From DASUNQ01 sp044866775 (lineage in GTDB: Bacteria; Acidobacteriota; Thermoanaerobaculia; Multivoradales; UBA5704): a stretch of 64,000 nt of DNA. Below the pieces are notes generated by a model. It saw nothing but the letters and a program-made list of their open reading frames with translations, did no database searches and was not told the DNA's origin. The stretch covers positions 9,565-73,564 of the forward strand of contig JBIOUG010000035.1 in the NCBI GenBank assembly GCA_044866775.1, given 5' to 3'. Made by a program: the position numbers and the translations under genes. This document shows, one piece after another, positions 8,560-20,866 of this stretch (positions are counted from its first letter, which is position 1; each line of letters opens with the position of its first letter).

Positions 8560-9656
8560 GTGAAGAGCCTATGGTGTCTCGTGCTGTTGGCGGTCTGCCT
8601 GGCCGCCTCCGGCTGCTCCGGCGACGACGCGCAGGCCCGCGAGGCGGGGGCGGTCGCGGACAAGGCCGACAAGGACAAGGACGGCAAGGACGGCGAGAAG
8701 AAGGCGCCGGAGGCGGTGCCGGTCGAGGTGGCCACCCTCTCCCGCGGCCCGATCGAGGCCGTCCTCCGCTACACCACGCACCTCGAGGCGGAGGAGGAGG
8801 TGGCGGTCCTCGCCCAGGCCGCCCGCCAGGTGCGCCAGCTCTTCGTCGAGGAAGGGCAGCGGGTGGGGAAGGGGCAGGTGCTCCTGCGGCTGCAGGACGA
8901 GGAGCAGCGCACCGCCCTCGCCAAGGTCGAGGGCCAGCTCGCCAAGGCGCGCCGCGAGCACGAGCGGCAGAAGAAGCTCTTCGCGAACCAGCTCATCGCC
9001 GAGCAGGCGTTCAACGAGTCCACCTACGAGCTCGAGCAGCTCGAGCTGGCGCACGACGAGGCGCGGCGGGCGCTCTCCTACACCGAAGTGCGGGCGCCGA
9101 TCGCCGGCACCGTCACCCGCCGCCTGGTCGGGGTGGGCGACCACATCAACGTCAACCAGGAGCTGTTCCAGATCGTCGACTTCGACTCGATCGTCGCCCG
9201 CGTCCACGTGCCGGAGAAGGAGCTGGTGCGCATGGCGCCGGGCCAGCCGGTGCGGATCGTGGCGCCGGCCTTGGGCGGGCGCGAGTTCGCCGGCCGCGTG
9301 CAGCGCCTGTCGCCGGTCGTCGATCCCCAGTCCGGCACCATCAAGGTGACGGTCGACGTGCCGCACCAGGAGGGGCTGCGCCCCGGGATGTACGTCGACG
9401 TCGCGCTGGTGACGGCGGTCCACTCGGAAGCGCTCCTGGTGCCCAAGCGGGCGCTCGTCTACGACGCCGATCAGGTCTTCGTCTTCCGCCTGAAGCCCGA
9501 CGGCAAGCACGTCCAGCGGCTGCGCCTGGTGCCGCGGCTCGAGGACCGCGCCCACGTCGAGCCGGCCGGCGGCCTCGCGCCGGGCGACCGCATCGTCGTG
9601 GCCGGGCAGGCCGGGCTCAAGGACGGCGCCTTGGTGCGCATGGCGGGGAAGAAAGC

Positions 9657-9660
<4 letters not shown>
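8560..9660 (+). CDS. RND efflux membrane fusion lipoprotein (MFP)
   Basis: Periplasmic adaptor (366 aa) for the RND permeases encoded downstream. The GTG at 8560 is chosen because GAGGAGG precedes it and a lipoprotein signal (LAVCLAASGC) follows. After a Lys/Asp-rich linker (KADKDKDGKDGEKK) come the lipoyl domain (YTTHLEAEEEVAVLAQAARQ), an alpha-hairpin (about 110-170), a beta-barrel segment (RVHVPEKELVRMAPGQP) and the membrane-proximal domain (ALLVPKRALVYDADQVFVF). The stop overlaps the TTG start of the first RND gene. No outer-membrane TolC-type gene lies in the window, so that part must be supplied elsewhere. Confidence 0.9.
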
Positions 9661-13247
<3,587 letters not shown>

Positions 13248-13260
13248 GGCGGTGGAGCGC

Positions 13261-16200
13261 ATGAGGTCGCGCTGGGAGAGCGCGCTGCCGCGCCTCTCGC
13301 TCGACCGCCGCATCAGCGTCCTGGTGTTCGTCGCCAGCACGGTGGTGGTGGGGGTCGTCGCCACCCTCGGCATCCCGCTCGAGCTCATCCCCCGCGGCTT
13401 CAACAGCCCGCACCTCGGGGTCTTCGTCCCCTGGCGCGACGCGCCTCCCGAGGAGGTGCTGGAGAAGATCGTGCTGCCGCTCGAGGAGGAGCTGGCGACG
13501 GTGCGCGGGCTCGACCGCATCGACTCGGCCGCCACCAGCGGCTTCGGCCGCGCCTGGCTGCAGTTCAAGCCGGGCACCGACATGGACGTCGCCTACCGGG
13601 AGGTGCGCGACCGCGTGCAGCGGCTGCGCGTCCGTCTCCCCGACGACGCCGACCGCATCTTCATCCGCAAGGAGGACGAGAGCGGCATCCCGGTGTACGT
13701 CGTCGGCCTCGCCATCGATCCCGCGGTCACCGACCCCTGGAACCTGATCCAGAACGAGGTCGTGCTGCCGCTGCAGCGCCTGGACGGCGTAGCCTCGGTC
13801 GAGACCGACGGGCTCGAGGAGAAGGAGATCCTGATCGAGCTCGACCGCGACCGCACCGAGGCGTTGGGGCTCAACATCTACGAGCTGGGGCTCGAGCTCG
13901 GCGGCGACAACTTCACCCTCGCCTCGGGCAACGTGCGCTCGGGCGGCGACAAGCTGCTGCTGCGCTCGGTGGCGCGCTACCGCGACCTCGAGGAGCTGGG
14001 CAACCGGCCGGTGGGCCAAAAGCGCGAAGACCTTCGCGCCGGGCTCCAGACAGCGCGTCAAGGCTTTGGCGCCGGGCTCCAAGTGAATGGCCAGGCCTTT
14101 GGCGCTGGGCCCCAGGCAGAGCCCGTCGGCACGACGGCCCGCCTGCGCGACATCGCGACCATCAAATACGAAGAGCCCGAGCACAACTACCACGCGCGCG
14201 CGATGAGCAAGCCGGCGGTGGCCGTGGTCGTGCTCAAGGAGGGGGACGCCAATACGTTGGAGGTGGCGCAGGCGATCGAGCTCCAGATCGAGACCATGCG
14301 GCGCGACCCGCGCCTGCAGGACGTGCAGATCGTCCCCCTCTTCGACCAGGGCAAGGTGATCCGCGACTCGCTCAGCACGCTCGTCGACAGCGGCCTGATC
14401 GGCGGCGTGATCGCCGTCGCCGTCCTCTTCTTCTTCCTCCGCCGGCTGCGCATGACGCTGATCATCGCGCTGGCGATCCCGCTCTCCCTGGTGATCGCCC
14501 TGATCGCCATGTTCTTCGCCGGCGAGACTCTCAACATCATCTCGATCCTGGCGCTGATGATCTCGGTCGGCATGCTGGTCGACAACTCGATCGTCGTCGC
14601 CGAGAACGTCTACCGCCTCCACCTCGCCGGCGCGCCGCGGCGGCAGGCGTGCATCGACGGCGCGGCCGAGATCGCCCTCGCCATCACGCTCGCGACCCTG
14701 ACCAGCGTCGCGGTCTTCCTGCCGGTGTCGCTGGTCGAGGGCGAGGGACAGTTCTTCCTGCTGCGGCTGTCGATCCCGATCTCGGTTTCGCTCCTCGCCT
14801 CGCTCGTGGTGGCGCTGGTCGCGATCCCGCTGGCGGTCTACATGACGCTGCCGAAGAACGGGGTCAAGCCCGCCGCGCATGCTGACGACAGTCATCCCGA
14901 GCGTGAGCGAGGGATCTGGGCGAGGGATGGTGGGGTGGCGCCGCAGGTGGTTTTGCGGGTTCGCGGCTCCTGGCGCCGTGTCGAGCACGTCCTCGAGTGG
15001 CTCTACGAGCGCACCTTCGGCTGGCTCAACCGCACCTACACGCGGCTCCTCGCCGTGGCTCTGGGCCGGCGGCTCGACGTCGTGCTGGCGCTCCTCGTGG
15101 TGCTCGTCGCCACCGGCGTCGCCGCGTCGCAGCGCGTCAAGGTCTCGCCGACCCAAGAGAGCGAGGCGCGCGGCTTCGGCATCGAGGTCGAGATGCCCGC
15201 CAACACCACCCTCCAGGAGGCCGAGGAGTGGTTCCTGCGCGCCGAGAAGACGATCGAGGGGCTCAAGGGCGAGCTGGGGCTCGAGGGGTGGTTCCTCTTC
15301 CACCGCGCCACCTTCGGCGAGCTCCAGGGATGGTTCACGCAGCCGCGCACCACCGACATCACGCCGCGCGAGGCGACCGAGCGGGTGATCGCGGCGCTGC
15401 CCGAGAAGCCGGGCTTCAAGTTCTACACCGGCGAGCAGCAGCAGGACCAGGAGAAGGAGAAGGGGGTCCACACGGTCACCCTCTTCGGCGAGAACGCCGA
15501 GGCGCTCGAGGAGGCGGCGCTGCAGGTCGAGGCGATCTTCGCGCAGGTGCCGGGCGTGCTCGGCGTCCGCCGCGCCGCCGACCGCCCGCCGAACGAGCTG
15601 GCGCTGGTGCTCGACCGGGCGCGCGTCCAGCGCATGGGGGTCAACCCCGAGGTGGTGGCGGGGGTGGTCGGCTACGCGCTGCGCGGCCAGGCGCTGCCGC
15701 GCTACCACCGCGACGGGCGCGAGGTGCCGGTGCGGGTGCGCTTCGAGGAGGAGGACCGCGAGAGCCTCTCCGACCTCGCGAGCTTCGAGGTGCCCGCCGG
15801 GCCGCACGGGGCGGTGAGCCTGGCGTCGCTCACCGACGTCCGCTTCCTGCCCACCACCCGCCGCATCCAGCGCGAAAACCAGCGCGTCGCGCGGCCGGTG
15901 ACGGTCGAGCTGAAGGAAGGGGAGGAGGAAGCCGCCAAGGGACGCCTCGCGGCGCTCGCGGCCGAGCTCGACCTGCCGGAAGGAATCTCGCTCGGCGCCG
16001 GCGCCGAGGCGCCGGGGATGGACGAGGACTTGAAGGGCATGCTGTTCGCGGGCCTGCTCTCGATCGTCTTCGTCTACCTGCTGATGGGTTTCCTCTTCGA
16101 GAGCTTCATCCTGCCGCTATCGATCGTCCTCACCATCCCGCTCGCCTCGATCGGCGTCGTCTGGATGCACGTCCTGACCGGCTTGAACCTCGACATCCTC

Positions 16201-16593
16201 GGCTTCGTCGGCGCGGTGCTGCTGATCGGCGTCGTGGTCAACAACGGCATCGTGCTGATCGACTGCGCGATCCGTCTGCGCGAGGAGGGACACGACCGGC
16301 GCGAGGCGCTGCTCCTCGCCACCGAGCGCCGCTTCCGCCCGATCATGATGACCGCGCTGACCACGATCGGCGGCATGATCCCGCTCACCTTCGGCGGCGA
16401 GACCTCGATCGGCCTCTCCTACACCAGCTTCGGCTTCACCCTGATCGGCGGCATGACCACCGCGACCCTCCTCACCCTGCTCGTGGTGCCGATCTTCTAC
16501 ACCCTCTTCGACGACGCCCGCACCGCCGTGACGGCGGCGCTGCGACGAGGCACCCGGCGGCGGAAGCCCGCGGCCGCGCCCGCGGCCACGTAG
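13261..16593 (+). CDS. RND-type efflux permease, second of two
   Basis: Second inner-membrane RND pump (1110 aa), a paralogue and not a duplicate of the preceding one. ATG 13261 has GGTGGAG upstream; a GTG at 13252 is an alternative. It shows LDRRISVLVFVAS at TM1, LALMISVGMLVDNSIVVAE at TM4 and IGVVVNNGIVLID near TM10. Two short repeat-derived inserts lie inside it: a three-unit 33-bp array at about residues 254-286 in the porter domain, and a segment at about 537-573 between the two halves. Both keep the frame open. One MFP followed by two distinct permeases resembles MdtABC-type pumps that work as heterotrimers. The substrate is unknown. Confidence 0.92.
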   Translation: MRSRWESALPRLSLDRRISVLVFVASTVVVGVVATLGIPLELIPRGFNSPHLGVFVPWRDAPPEEVLEKIVLPLEEELATVRGLDRIDSAATSGFGRAWLQFKPGTDMDVAYREVRDRVQRLRVRLPDDADRIFIRKEDESGIPVYVVGLAIDPAVTDPWNLIQNEVVLPLQRLDGVASVETDGLEEKEILIELDRDRTEALGLNIYELGLELGGDNFTLASGNVRSGGDKLLLRSVARYRDLEELGNRPVGQKREDLRAGLQTARQGFGAGLQVNGQAFGAGPQAEPVGTTARLRDIATIKYEEPEHNYHARAMSKPAVAVVVLKEGDANTLEVAQAIELQIETMRRDPRLQDVQIVPLFDQGKVIRDSLSTLVDSGLIGGVIAVAVLFFFLRRLRMTLIIALAIPLSLVIALIAMFFAGETLNIISILALMISVGMLVDNSIVVAENVYRLHLAGAPRRQACIDGAAEIALAITLATLTSVAVFLPVSLVEGEGQFFLLRLSIPISVSLLASLVVALVAIPLAVYMTLPKNGVKPAAHADDSHPERERGIWARDGGVAPQVVLRVRGSWRRVEHVLEWLYERTFGWLNRTYTRLLAVALGRRLDVVLALLVVLVATGVAASQRVKVSPTQESEARGFGIEVEMPANTTLQEAEEWFLRAEKTIEGLKGELGLEGWFLFHRATFGELQGWFTQPRTTDITPREATERVIAALPEKPGFKFYTGEQQQDQEKEKGVHTVTLFGENAEALEEAALQVEAIFAQVPGVLGVRRAADRPPNELALVLDRARVQRMGVNPEVVAGVVGYALRGQALPRYHRDGREVPVRVRFEEEDRESLSDLASFEVPAGPHGAVSLASLTDVRFLPTTRRIQRENQRVARPVTVELKEGEEEAAKGRLAALAAELDLPEGISLGAGAEAPGMDEDLKGMLFAGLLSIVFVYLLMGFLFESFILPLSIVLTIPLASIGVVWMHVLTGLNLDILGFVGAVLLIGVVVNNGIVLIDCAIRLREEGHDRREALLLATERRFRPIMMTALTTIGGMIPLTFGGETSIGLSYTSFGFTLIGGMTTATLLTLLVVPIFYTLFDDARTAVTAALRRGTRRRKPAAAPAAT
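14022..14118 (+). repeat. Three tandem diverged 33-bp palindromic-element units inside RND gene
   Basis: Three units with an exact period of 33 bp, recognised by CTTCGCGCCGGGCTCCA near 14032-14048, TTTGGCGCCGGGCTCCA near 14065-14081 and TTTGGCGCTGGGCCCCA near 14098-14114. Each unit is 11 codons long, encoding in turn cores RAGLQ, GAGLQ and GAGPQ. They are diverged versions of the element seen intact at 27831-27863. The array sits in the periplasmic porter domain and is read in a different frame from the baeRF3 and hpt copies. Confidence 0.85.
14891..14919 (+). repeat. Widespread 'GTCATCCCGAGCG' dispersed repeat, inserted in RND gene
   Basis: The sequence GTCATCCCGAGCGTGAGCGA followed by GGGATCTGG is a short imperfect inverted repeat of a type I know from many bacterial genomes; its reverse translation gives the familiar DPSLTLGMT peptide. 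Here it is read in frame as DSHPERERGIWA between the two halves of the second RND permease. The flanking bases to about 14975 also look non-native to the family. Confidence 0.75.
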
Positions 16594-16619
16594 CGCCCGG
16601 GCCCCGTCCCGGGCGTTTT
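16594..16619 (+). terminator. Rho-independent terminator after the RND operon
   Basis: Perfect 8-bp stem CGCCCGGG / CCCGGGCG with a 6-base loop (CCCCGT), followed by TTTT. It begins directly after the stop codon of the second RND permease, so it closes the MFP-RND-RND operon. Confidence 0.85.
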
Positions 16620-16714
16620 CGGTAAAACACCGCACTTGGTGGGGGGAAGTCGTGCCCTGGCGCCTCCCTCGGCGGACCAGCGCAGAATTCAAGCGGTGAT
16701 CAGGAGGTGCTGCC

Positions 16715-17118
16715 GTGGTCAAGGGAATCGAAGAAGCCGTCGCCGCCCTCAAGCGCGACCCCGACCAGCCGGTGACGGCTGAGATCGACGGCCTCGTCGT
16801 CGAGTTGCGCCGCAAGGGAGGGGCTCGGTAGACGAAGCCGGCCAAGCGAACGAGCGCCGGACGGCGGATGATGTCTTCCGCGAAGTCGGACCCTGGCAAG
16901 GTGAGACCTGCGAGGAGATCACCGAGCTACTCCACGAGTCCCAAACGGAGGGCCGCTCAGAGGACCTCGACACGGCGCAGCGCCTCCGGCTCCTCGAACA
17001 GTCGATCCTTCGCCAACGCGAGCGAGAGCGCAGGCGGCCCGAGCTCACGGAGAGGCGGGAAGGCGAAGGCCGCGGCTGGACACGCGAGGAGCTCTACGAG
17101 CGTGGCAGCTCTCGTTGA
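16715..17118 (+). pseudogene. Frameshifted antitoxin of a PIN-toxin pair
   Basis: A GTG at 16715, preceded by GGAGGT, opens a 38-aa frame (KGIEEAVAALKRDPDQPVTA then EIDGLVVELRRKGG) that stops at 16831. The continuation lies in another frame: ERRTADDVFREVGPWQGETC, EEITELLHESQ, ending GWTREELYERGSSR at 17118. Read together with one frameshift near 16830, the pieces form a coherent antitoxin-like protein with a short N-terminal DNA-binding-like half and an acidic C-terminal half. It overlaps the start of the PIN-domain remnant. The joined reading is an inference; I recall similar antitoxins next to PIN toxins. Confidence 0.6.
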
Positions 17119-17442
17119 CACGAACCTGCTTGTCTATCGCTTCGATCCCCGCTTCCCAGAGAAGCAAGCTGTGGCCGAGGAGCTTTTGCTCAGGGGGTCG
17201 CGAGCCGGACTCTACGCCTCCCGCACCAAGCTCTCCTCGAGTTCTACACCGTCGTAACCCGCCCGCTCCCGGGCCGAGACCCGCTCCTCTCGCCGCAAGA
17301 AGCCCGGCGCGAGACAGAGGAACTCCTGAACGAGTTCACGGTGCTCTACCCAAGCGAGCGGTTGTCCGGACAGACGGAAACGAGTGGGTGCAGTCGTGCA
17401 GGCATAGAGCAACGCCGTGGCGGCCGGGAGAGATCGTCATAG
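17102..17442 (+). pseudogene. Frameshifted, truncated PIN-domain toxin (VapC-like)
   Basis: A GTG at 17102 starts ALVDTNLLVYRFDPRFPEKQ, the first acidic motif (Asp4) of a PIN ribonuclease. Near 17217 the frame shifts, and the protein continues as LPHQALLEFYTVVTRPLPGR and then EARRETEELLNEFTVLYPSE, matching a PIN domain up to about residue 100. The C-terminal part that should hold the last catalytic acids (FDAHLWAYA-type region) is missing and replaced by unrelated residues. The toxin is therefore probably inactive. It overlaps the antitoxin remnant as in a normal operon. Confidence 0.75.
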
Positions 17443-17493
17443 CGGCGGTGTACAGTAGGGGAGCTGACCCATTCGCACGGAACGGAACGGCCC

Positions 17494-18981
17494 ATGCTGA
17501 CCCGCAGGGAGCTCCTCAAGGCGACTGCGCTCGCGGCGCTCGCGCCCGCCGCGTGCGCCCTGCCGCGCGCCCGCCGCCCCGACCGGACGCTCGTCAACGA
17601 CGTCCACTCCGAGCTCAACCCCACCTGGGTCGAGAGTATCGAGTCGCCCGGGTCGGTCGAGGAGCTGCAGGAGCTGGTGCGCCACGTGCGGCGGGAGGGG
17701 AAGGCGCTGTCGATTGCCGGCAGCCGGCACGCGATGGGCGGGCAGCAGTTCGGCACCGACACGGTGCTGCTCGACGCACGCGGGCTGCGGCGCATCCTCT
17801 CGTTCGACCCCGACCGCGGTCACATCGAGGTGGAGGCGGGGATCGAGTGGCCGGACCTCGTCTCGGGGTACCTCGAGCTCCAGCGCGACTCCCCGCGCGT
17901 CTGGGGCATCGCCCAGAAGCAGACCGGCGCGGACCGGCTCACGATCGGCGGCAGCCTCGCCTCGAACGTCCACGGCCGCGGGCTGACGCTGCTGCCGCTG
18001 GTCCAGGACATCGAGTCGTTCGTGCTGGTCGACACCGCGGGCGAGCTGCGGCGCTGCAGCCGGACCGAGAACCCGGAGCTCTTCGCGCTCGCGATCGGCG
18101 GTTACGGCCTCTTCGGTCCGGTGGCCACGGTGACCCTGCGCCTGGCGCCGCGGCGCAAGCTCGAGCGGGTGGTCGAGGTGATCGGGCTCGAGGCGCTGAT
18201 GCCGGCCTTCGCCGCGCGCATCGCCGACGGCTTCCTCTACGGCGACTTCCAGTTCGCGATCGACCCGGCCGCGCCGGACTTCCTGCGGCGCGGCGTCTTC
18301 TCCTGCTACCGGCCGGTCGATCCGGCGACGCCGATGCCGGCGAACCAGCGCGAGCTCTCGGGCGAGGACTGGGGCGAGCTGATCCGCCTCGCGCACGTCG
18401 ACAAGGCCGCGGCCTTCGAGCGCTACGCAACCTACTACCTGGCGACCTCGGGGCAGCTCTACTGGTCGGACACCCACCAGATGAGCTGGTACCTCGAGGG
18501 CTACCACCGCCTGCTCGACCGCGCGCTCGGCGCTGCCGCCCCGGCCACCGAGGTGATCACCGAGATCTCCGTGCGGCGGCCGGACCTCGCCGGGTTCCTC
18601 GCCGAGGTCGCCGACGACTTCCGCCGCCGCGGCGTCGACGTCATCTACGGCACGATCCGCCTGATCGAGCGCGACGGCGAGACCTTCCTCCCATGGGCGC
18701 GCGAGAGCTGGGCGTGCACGATCTTCAACCTCCACACCGTCCACACGCCTGCAGGCCGCCGCCGCTCGGCCGACGCCTTCCGCGCGCTGATCGACGCCGC
18801 CATCCGGCGCGGCGGCACCTACTATCTGACCTACCACCGCCACGCCACGCGCCAGCAGGTCGAGGCCTGCTATCCGCGCTTCGCCGACTTCCTGCGCGCC
18901 AAGCTCGCGCACGACCCGGACGAGCGCTTCCAGAGCGACTGGTACCGCCACTACCGGCGGATGTTCGGCGACGCGCTGTGA
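17494..18981 (+). CDS. FAD-dependent oxidoreductase, aldonolactone-oxidase-like (FAD_binding_4)
   Basis: A 495-aa flavoprotein. The N-terminus (LTRRELLKATALAALAPAAC) resembles a Tat signal with the twin Arg and a possible lipobox, so the enzyme is probably exported already folded. The FAD-binding domain covers about residues 45-230: VEELQELVRHVRREGKALSI, SRHAMGGQQ and the flavin loop IGGSLASNVHGRG. The C-terminal half resembles the D-arabinono-1,4-lactone or gulonolactone oxidase group, but lacks enough hallmarks to name the substrate. The stop overlaps the GTG of the next gene, suggesting a coupled two-enzyme redox operon. Confidence 0.8.
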   Translation: MLTRRELLKATALAALAPAACALPRARRPDRTLVNDVHSELNPTWVESIESPGSVEELQELVRHVRREGKALSIAGSRHAMGGQQFGTDTVLLDARGLRRILSFDPDRGHIEVEAGIEWPDLVSGYLELQRDSPRVWGIAQKQTGADRLTIGGSLASNVHGRGLTLLPLVQDIESFVLVDTAGELRRCSRTENPELFALAIGGYGLFGPVATVTLRLAPRRKLERVVEVIGLEALMPAFAARIADGFLYGDFQFAIDPAAPDFLRRGVFSCYRPVDPATPMPANQRELSGEDWGELIRLAHVDKAAAFERYATYYLATSGQLYWSDTHQMSWYLEGYHRLLDRALGAAAPATEVITEISVRRPDLAGFLAEVADDFRRRGVDVIYGTIRLIERDGETFLPWARESWACTIFNLHTVHTPAGRRRSADAFRALIDAAIRRGGTYYLTYHRHATRQQVEACYPRFADFLRAKLAHDPDERFQSDWYRHYRRMFGDAL

Positions 18982-20087
18982 GCCGAAGCGAGGTTCCGGT
19001 CCTGGTGATCGGCGGCGGGCCGGCCGGCCTCGCCACCTCGCGCGAGCTCGCCCGGCGCGGCGTCGAGCACCGGGTGCTCGAGCGTGGCGACCGCGTCGGG
19101 GCGAGCTGGGCGCGGCTCTACGACAGCCTGCGCCTGCACACCGGCAAGCACCTCTCGGCGCTGCCCGGGATGCCGTTCCCCGACTCGACGCCGCTCTTCC
19201 CGCGGCGCGACGAGTTCCTCGACTACCTGGAGCGGTACGCCCGCGAGTTCGACCTGCCGGTCGAGCTTGAGTCCAAGGCGGTCGCCGCCGAGCGGGGGGA
19301 CGGCGGCTGGCAGGTGCGCACCGCGCGCGGCGACTGGGCGGCGCGCATCCTGGTCGTCGCGACCGGCATCATGGCGAACCCCTGGGTGCCCGACCTGCCC
19401 GGCCGCGGCGGCTACCGCGGCGAGGTGCTGCACAGCGTCGAGTACCGGCGGCCGGACCCCTTCCGCGGCCGGCGCGTGCTGGTAGTGGGCACCGGCAACT
19501 CGGCGGGCGAGATCGGCGCCGAGCTGGCGGCGGCCGGCGTCGAGGTGGCGCTCGCCGTGCGCTCGGGCGCGCCGGTCGTGCCGCTGGCCCTGCTCGGCGT
19601 GCCGATCCAGTACTGGGCGCTGCCGCTCGCCAAGCTCCCGGCGGGCGCGAGGCGGGGCGTCGTCCGCCTGATGGGCAAGCTCGGCGAGCTGGCCCGCGGG
19701 CCGGCGCCGCTGCCGCCGGGCGAGCCCGGCCCCTGCCCGGACGTGCCGCTCATCGGCTTCGGCCTGGCCGACGCGATCCGTGGCGGGCGCATCACGCTCC
19801 GCCCGGCGGTCGCCGGGTTCGGCGCCGAAACGGTGCGCTTCGCGGACGGCGGCGAGGAGCGCTTCGACGTCGTCCTCCTCGCCACCGGCTACCGCGCGGC
19901 GCTAGGGCTGCTGGGCGATCTCGTGCGGCGCGATACCTGCGGCTTCGCCGCGCGGAGCGATCGGATCACCAGCCGCGACCAGCGCGGGCTCTACTTCGTC
20001 GGCCAGAACTACGACACCCGCGGCGGGCTTTACAACATTAGGCTCGACTCGCGGACGGCGGCAAAGCGGATCGCCAGAGCGATTTAG
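18978..20087 (+). CDS. Flavin-containing monooxygenase / NAD(P)-binding oxidoreductase
   Basis: A 369-aa protein with two Rossmann motifs: FAD-binding VLVIGGGPAGLATS at about residues 8-21 and NADPH-binding VLVVGTGNSAGEIG at about 170. The intervening sequence has GASWARLYDSLRLHT, close to the FMO/YUCCA-type pattern, and LLATGYR near the C-terminus is the family ATG motif. It acts as an FAD/NADPH-dependent monooxygenase; the substrate is unknown. It starts at GTG 18978, overlapping the preceding stop (GTGA). The 3' end is 68 bp before a dispersed repeat. Confidence 0.87.
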   Translation: MSRSEVPVLVIGGGPAGLATSRELARRGVEHRVLERGDRVGASWARLYDSLRLHTGKHLSALPGMPFPDSTPLFPRRDEFLDYLERYAREFDLPVELESKAVAAERGDGGWQVRTARGDWAARILVVATGIMANPWVPDLPGRGGYRGEVLHSVEYRRPDPFRGRRVLVVGTGNSAGEIGAELAAAGVEVALAVRSGAPVVPLALLGVPIQYWALPLAKLPAGARRGVVRLMGKLGELARGPAPLPPGEPGPCPDVPLIGFGLADAIRGGRITLRPAVAGFGAETVRFADGGEERFDVVLLATGYRAALGLLGDLVRRDTCGFAARSDRITSRDQRGLYFVGQNYDTRGGLYNIRLDSRTAAKRIARAI

Positions 20088-20154
20088 AGGGGGCACCGTT
20101 TTCGCTCGGCGACTATCCTGGGCAGGGGGAGCGCCTGAGCTGGATCCGCCTTCC

Positions 20155-20207
20155 CTGCGTTGATCCGATCTCCCTCACCCCTGGCCCTTCTCCCACATGG
20201 GAGAGGG
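20155..20207 (+). repeat. Left copy of 53-bp inverted repeat (MITE-like)
   Basis: The 53-bp block begins CTGCGTTGATCCGATC and ends with the hairpin CTCCCACATGGGAG. It is 52/53 identical to the reverse complement of 21917-21969. Similarity continues weakly for about 13 bp outward (GGATCCGCCTT versus GGTTCCGCCTT). The CTCACCCCTGGCCC...GGGAGAGGG type of repeat is widespread in bacterial genomes. It follows the FMO gene and could also end its transcript. Confidence 0.85.
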
Positions 20208-20254
20208 GAACACTACGGCGTGAAGGGCGAGGGATGAGGGGAAAGTAAGATGGC

Positions 20255-20680
20255 CTACCCTACGTGGTACTTCCCGAACGTGAACAGATACGCGGCCAGG
20301 ATGCAGTGAAAGACGATCGGGATCGTGCCGCCGAGCCAGCGCTGGTCGGGATGCCGCGTCATGCGCAGGACGTAGCGGAGGGCCATTCCGCCCCAGTAGA
20401 TGAAGCTGAAGCCGACCAGCCAGCGGCCGAGCGCCGGGCGCGGCTCGACGAAGAGGCCCGGGCCGGCCGAGAAGTCGAGGTTGATCGCCGTCATCAACGC
20501 GAGGATCAGGATCTGCGCCGGGAGCAGGTAGCGGTAGGGCATGAGACCCGAGTACCACTGGGGCATCGATGGCAGCCAGCGCGGGTGGAAGAGCACGACC
20601 ACGATCTGGCCAACGACGCGCAGGAAGAAGAGCGCGGTGAAGAGCCACAGCCAGCGGGCATAGGAGGCAGGATCGGGCAC
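20255..20680 (-). CDS. Hypothetical four-helix membrane protein
   Basis: A 141-aa protein with four hydrophobic segments at about residues 9-31, 46-68, 84-104 and 117-136. Notable motifs are FHPRWLPSMPQWYSGLMPYR between helices 1 and 2 and WGGMALRYVLRM in helix 3. Several conserved-looking Trp and Tyr residues suggest a genuine gene, and codon use matches the neighbours. I do not recognise the family. It lies inside the cassette bounded by the 53-bp inverted repeats. Confidence 0.65.
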   Translation of the reverse strand: MPDPASYARWLWLFTALFFLRVVGQIVVVLFHPRWLPSMPQWYSGLMPYRYLLPAQILILALMTAINLDFSAGPGLFVEPRPALGRWLVGFSFIYWGGMALRYVLRMTRHPDQRWLGGTIPIVFHCILAAYLFTFGKYHVG

Positions 20681-20866
20681 AGGGCGCGCTCGGAGAAGGG
20701 CTTACGCGAGGATATCCGGGGAGGTGGCGGCCGGCCAAGCTCCGCCGGATCGGCGCCTCGAACGCCGCGCGCTCGCCGCGCCGTCCTCGCACCGTCTCCC
20801 GGCCCAGGTCCAGCAATCGACCCACGGCCGCCGCGCGGCGTCGCGGTGGTCGCCGTCGCCCAGCCC

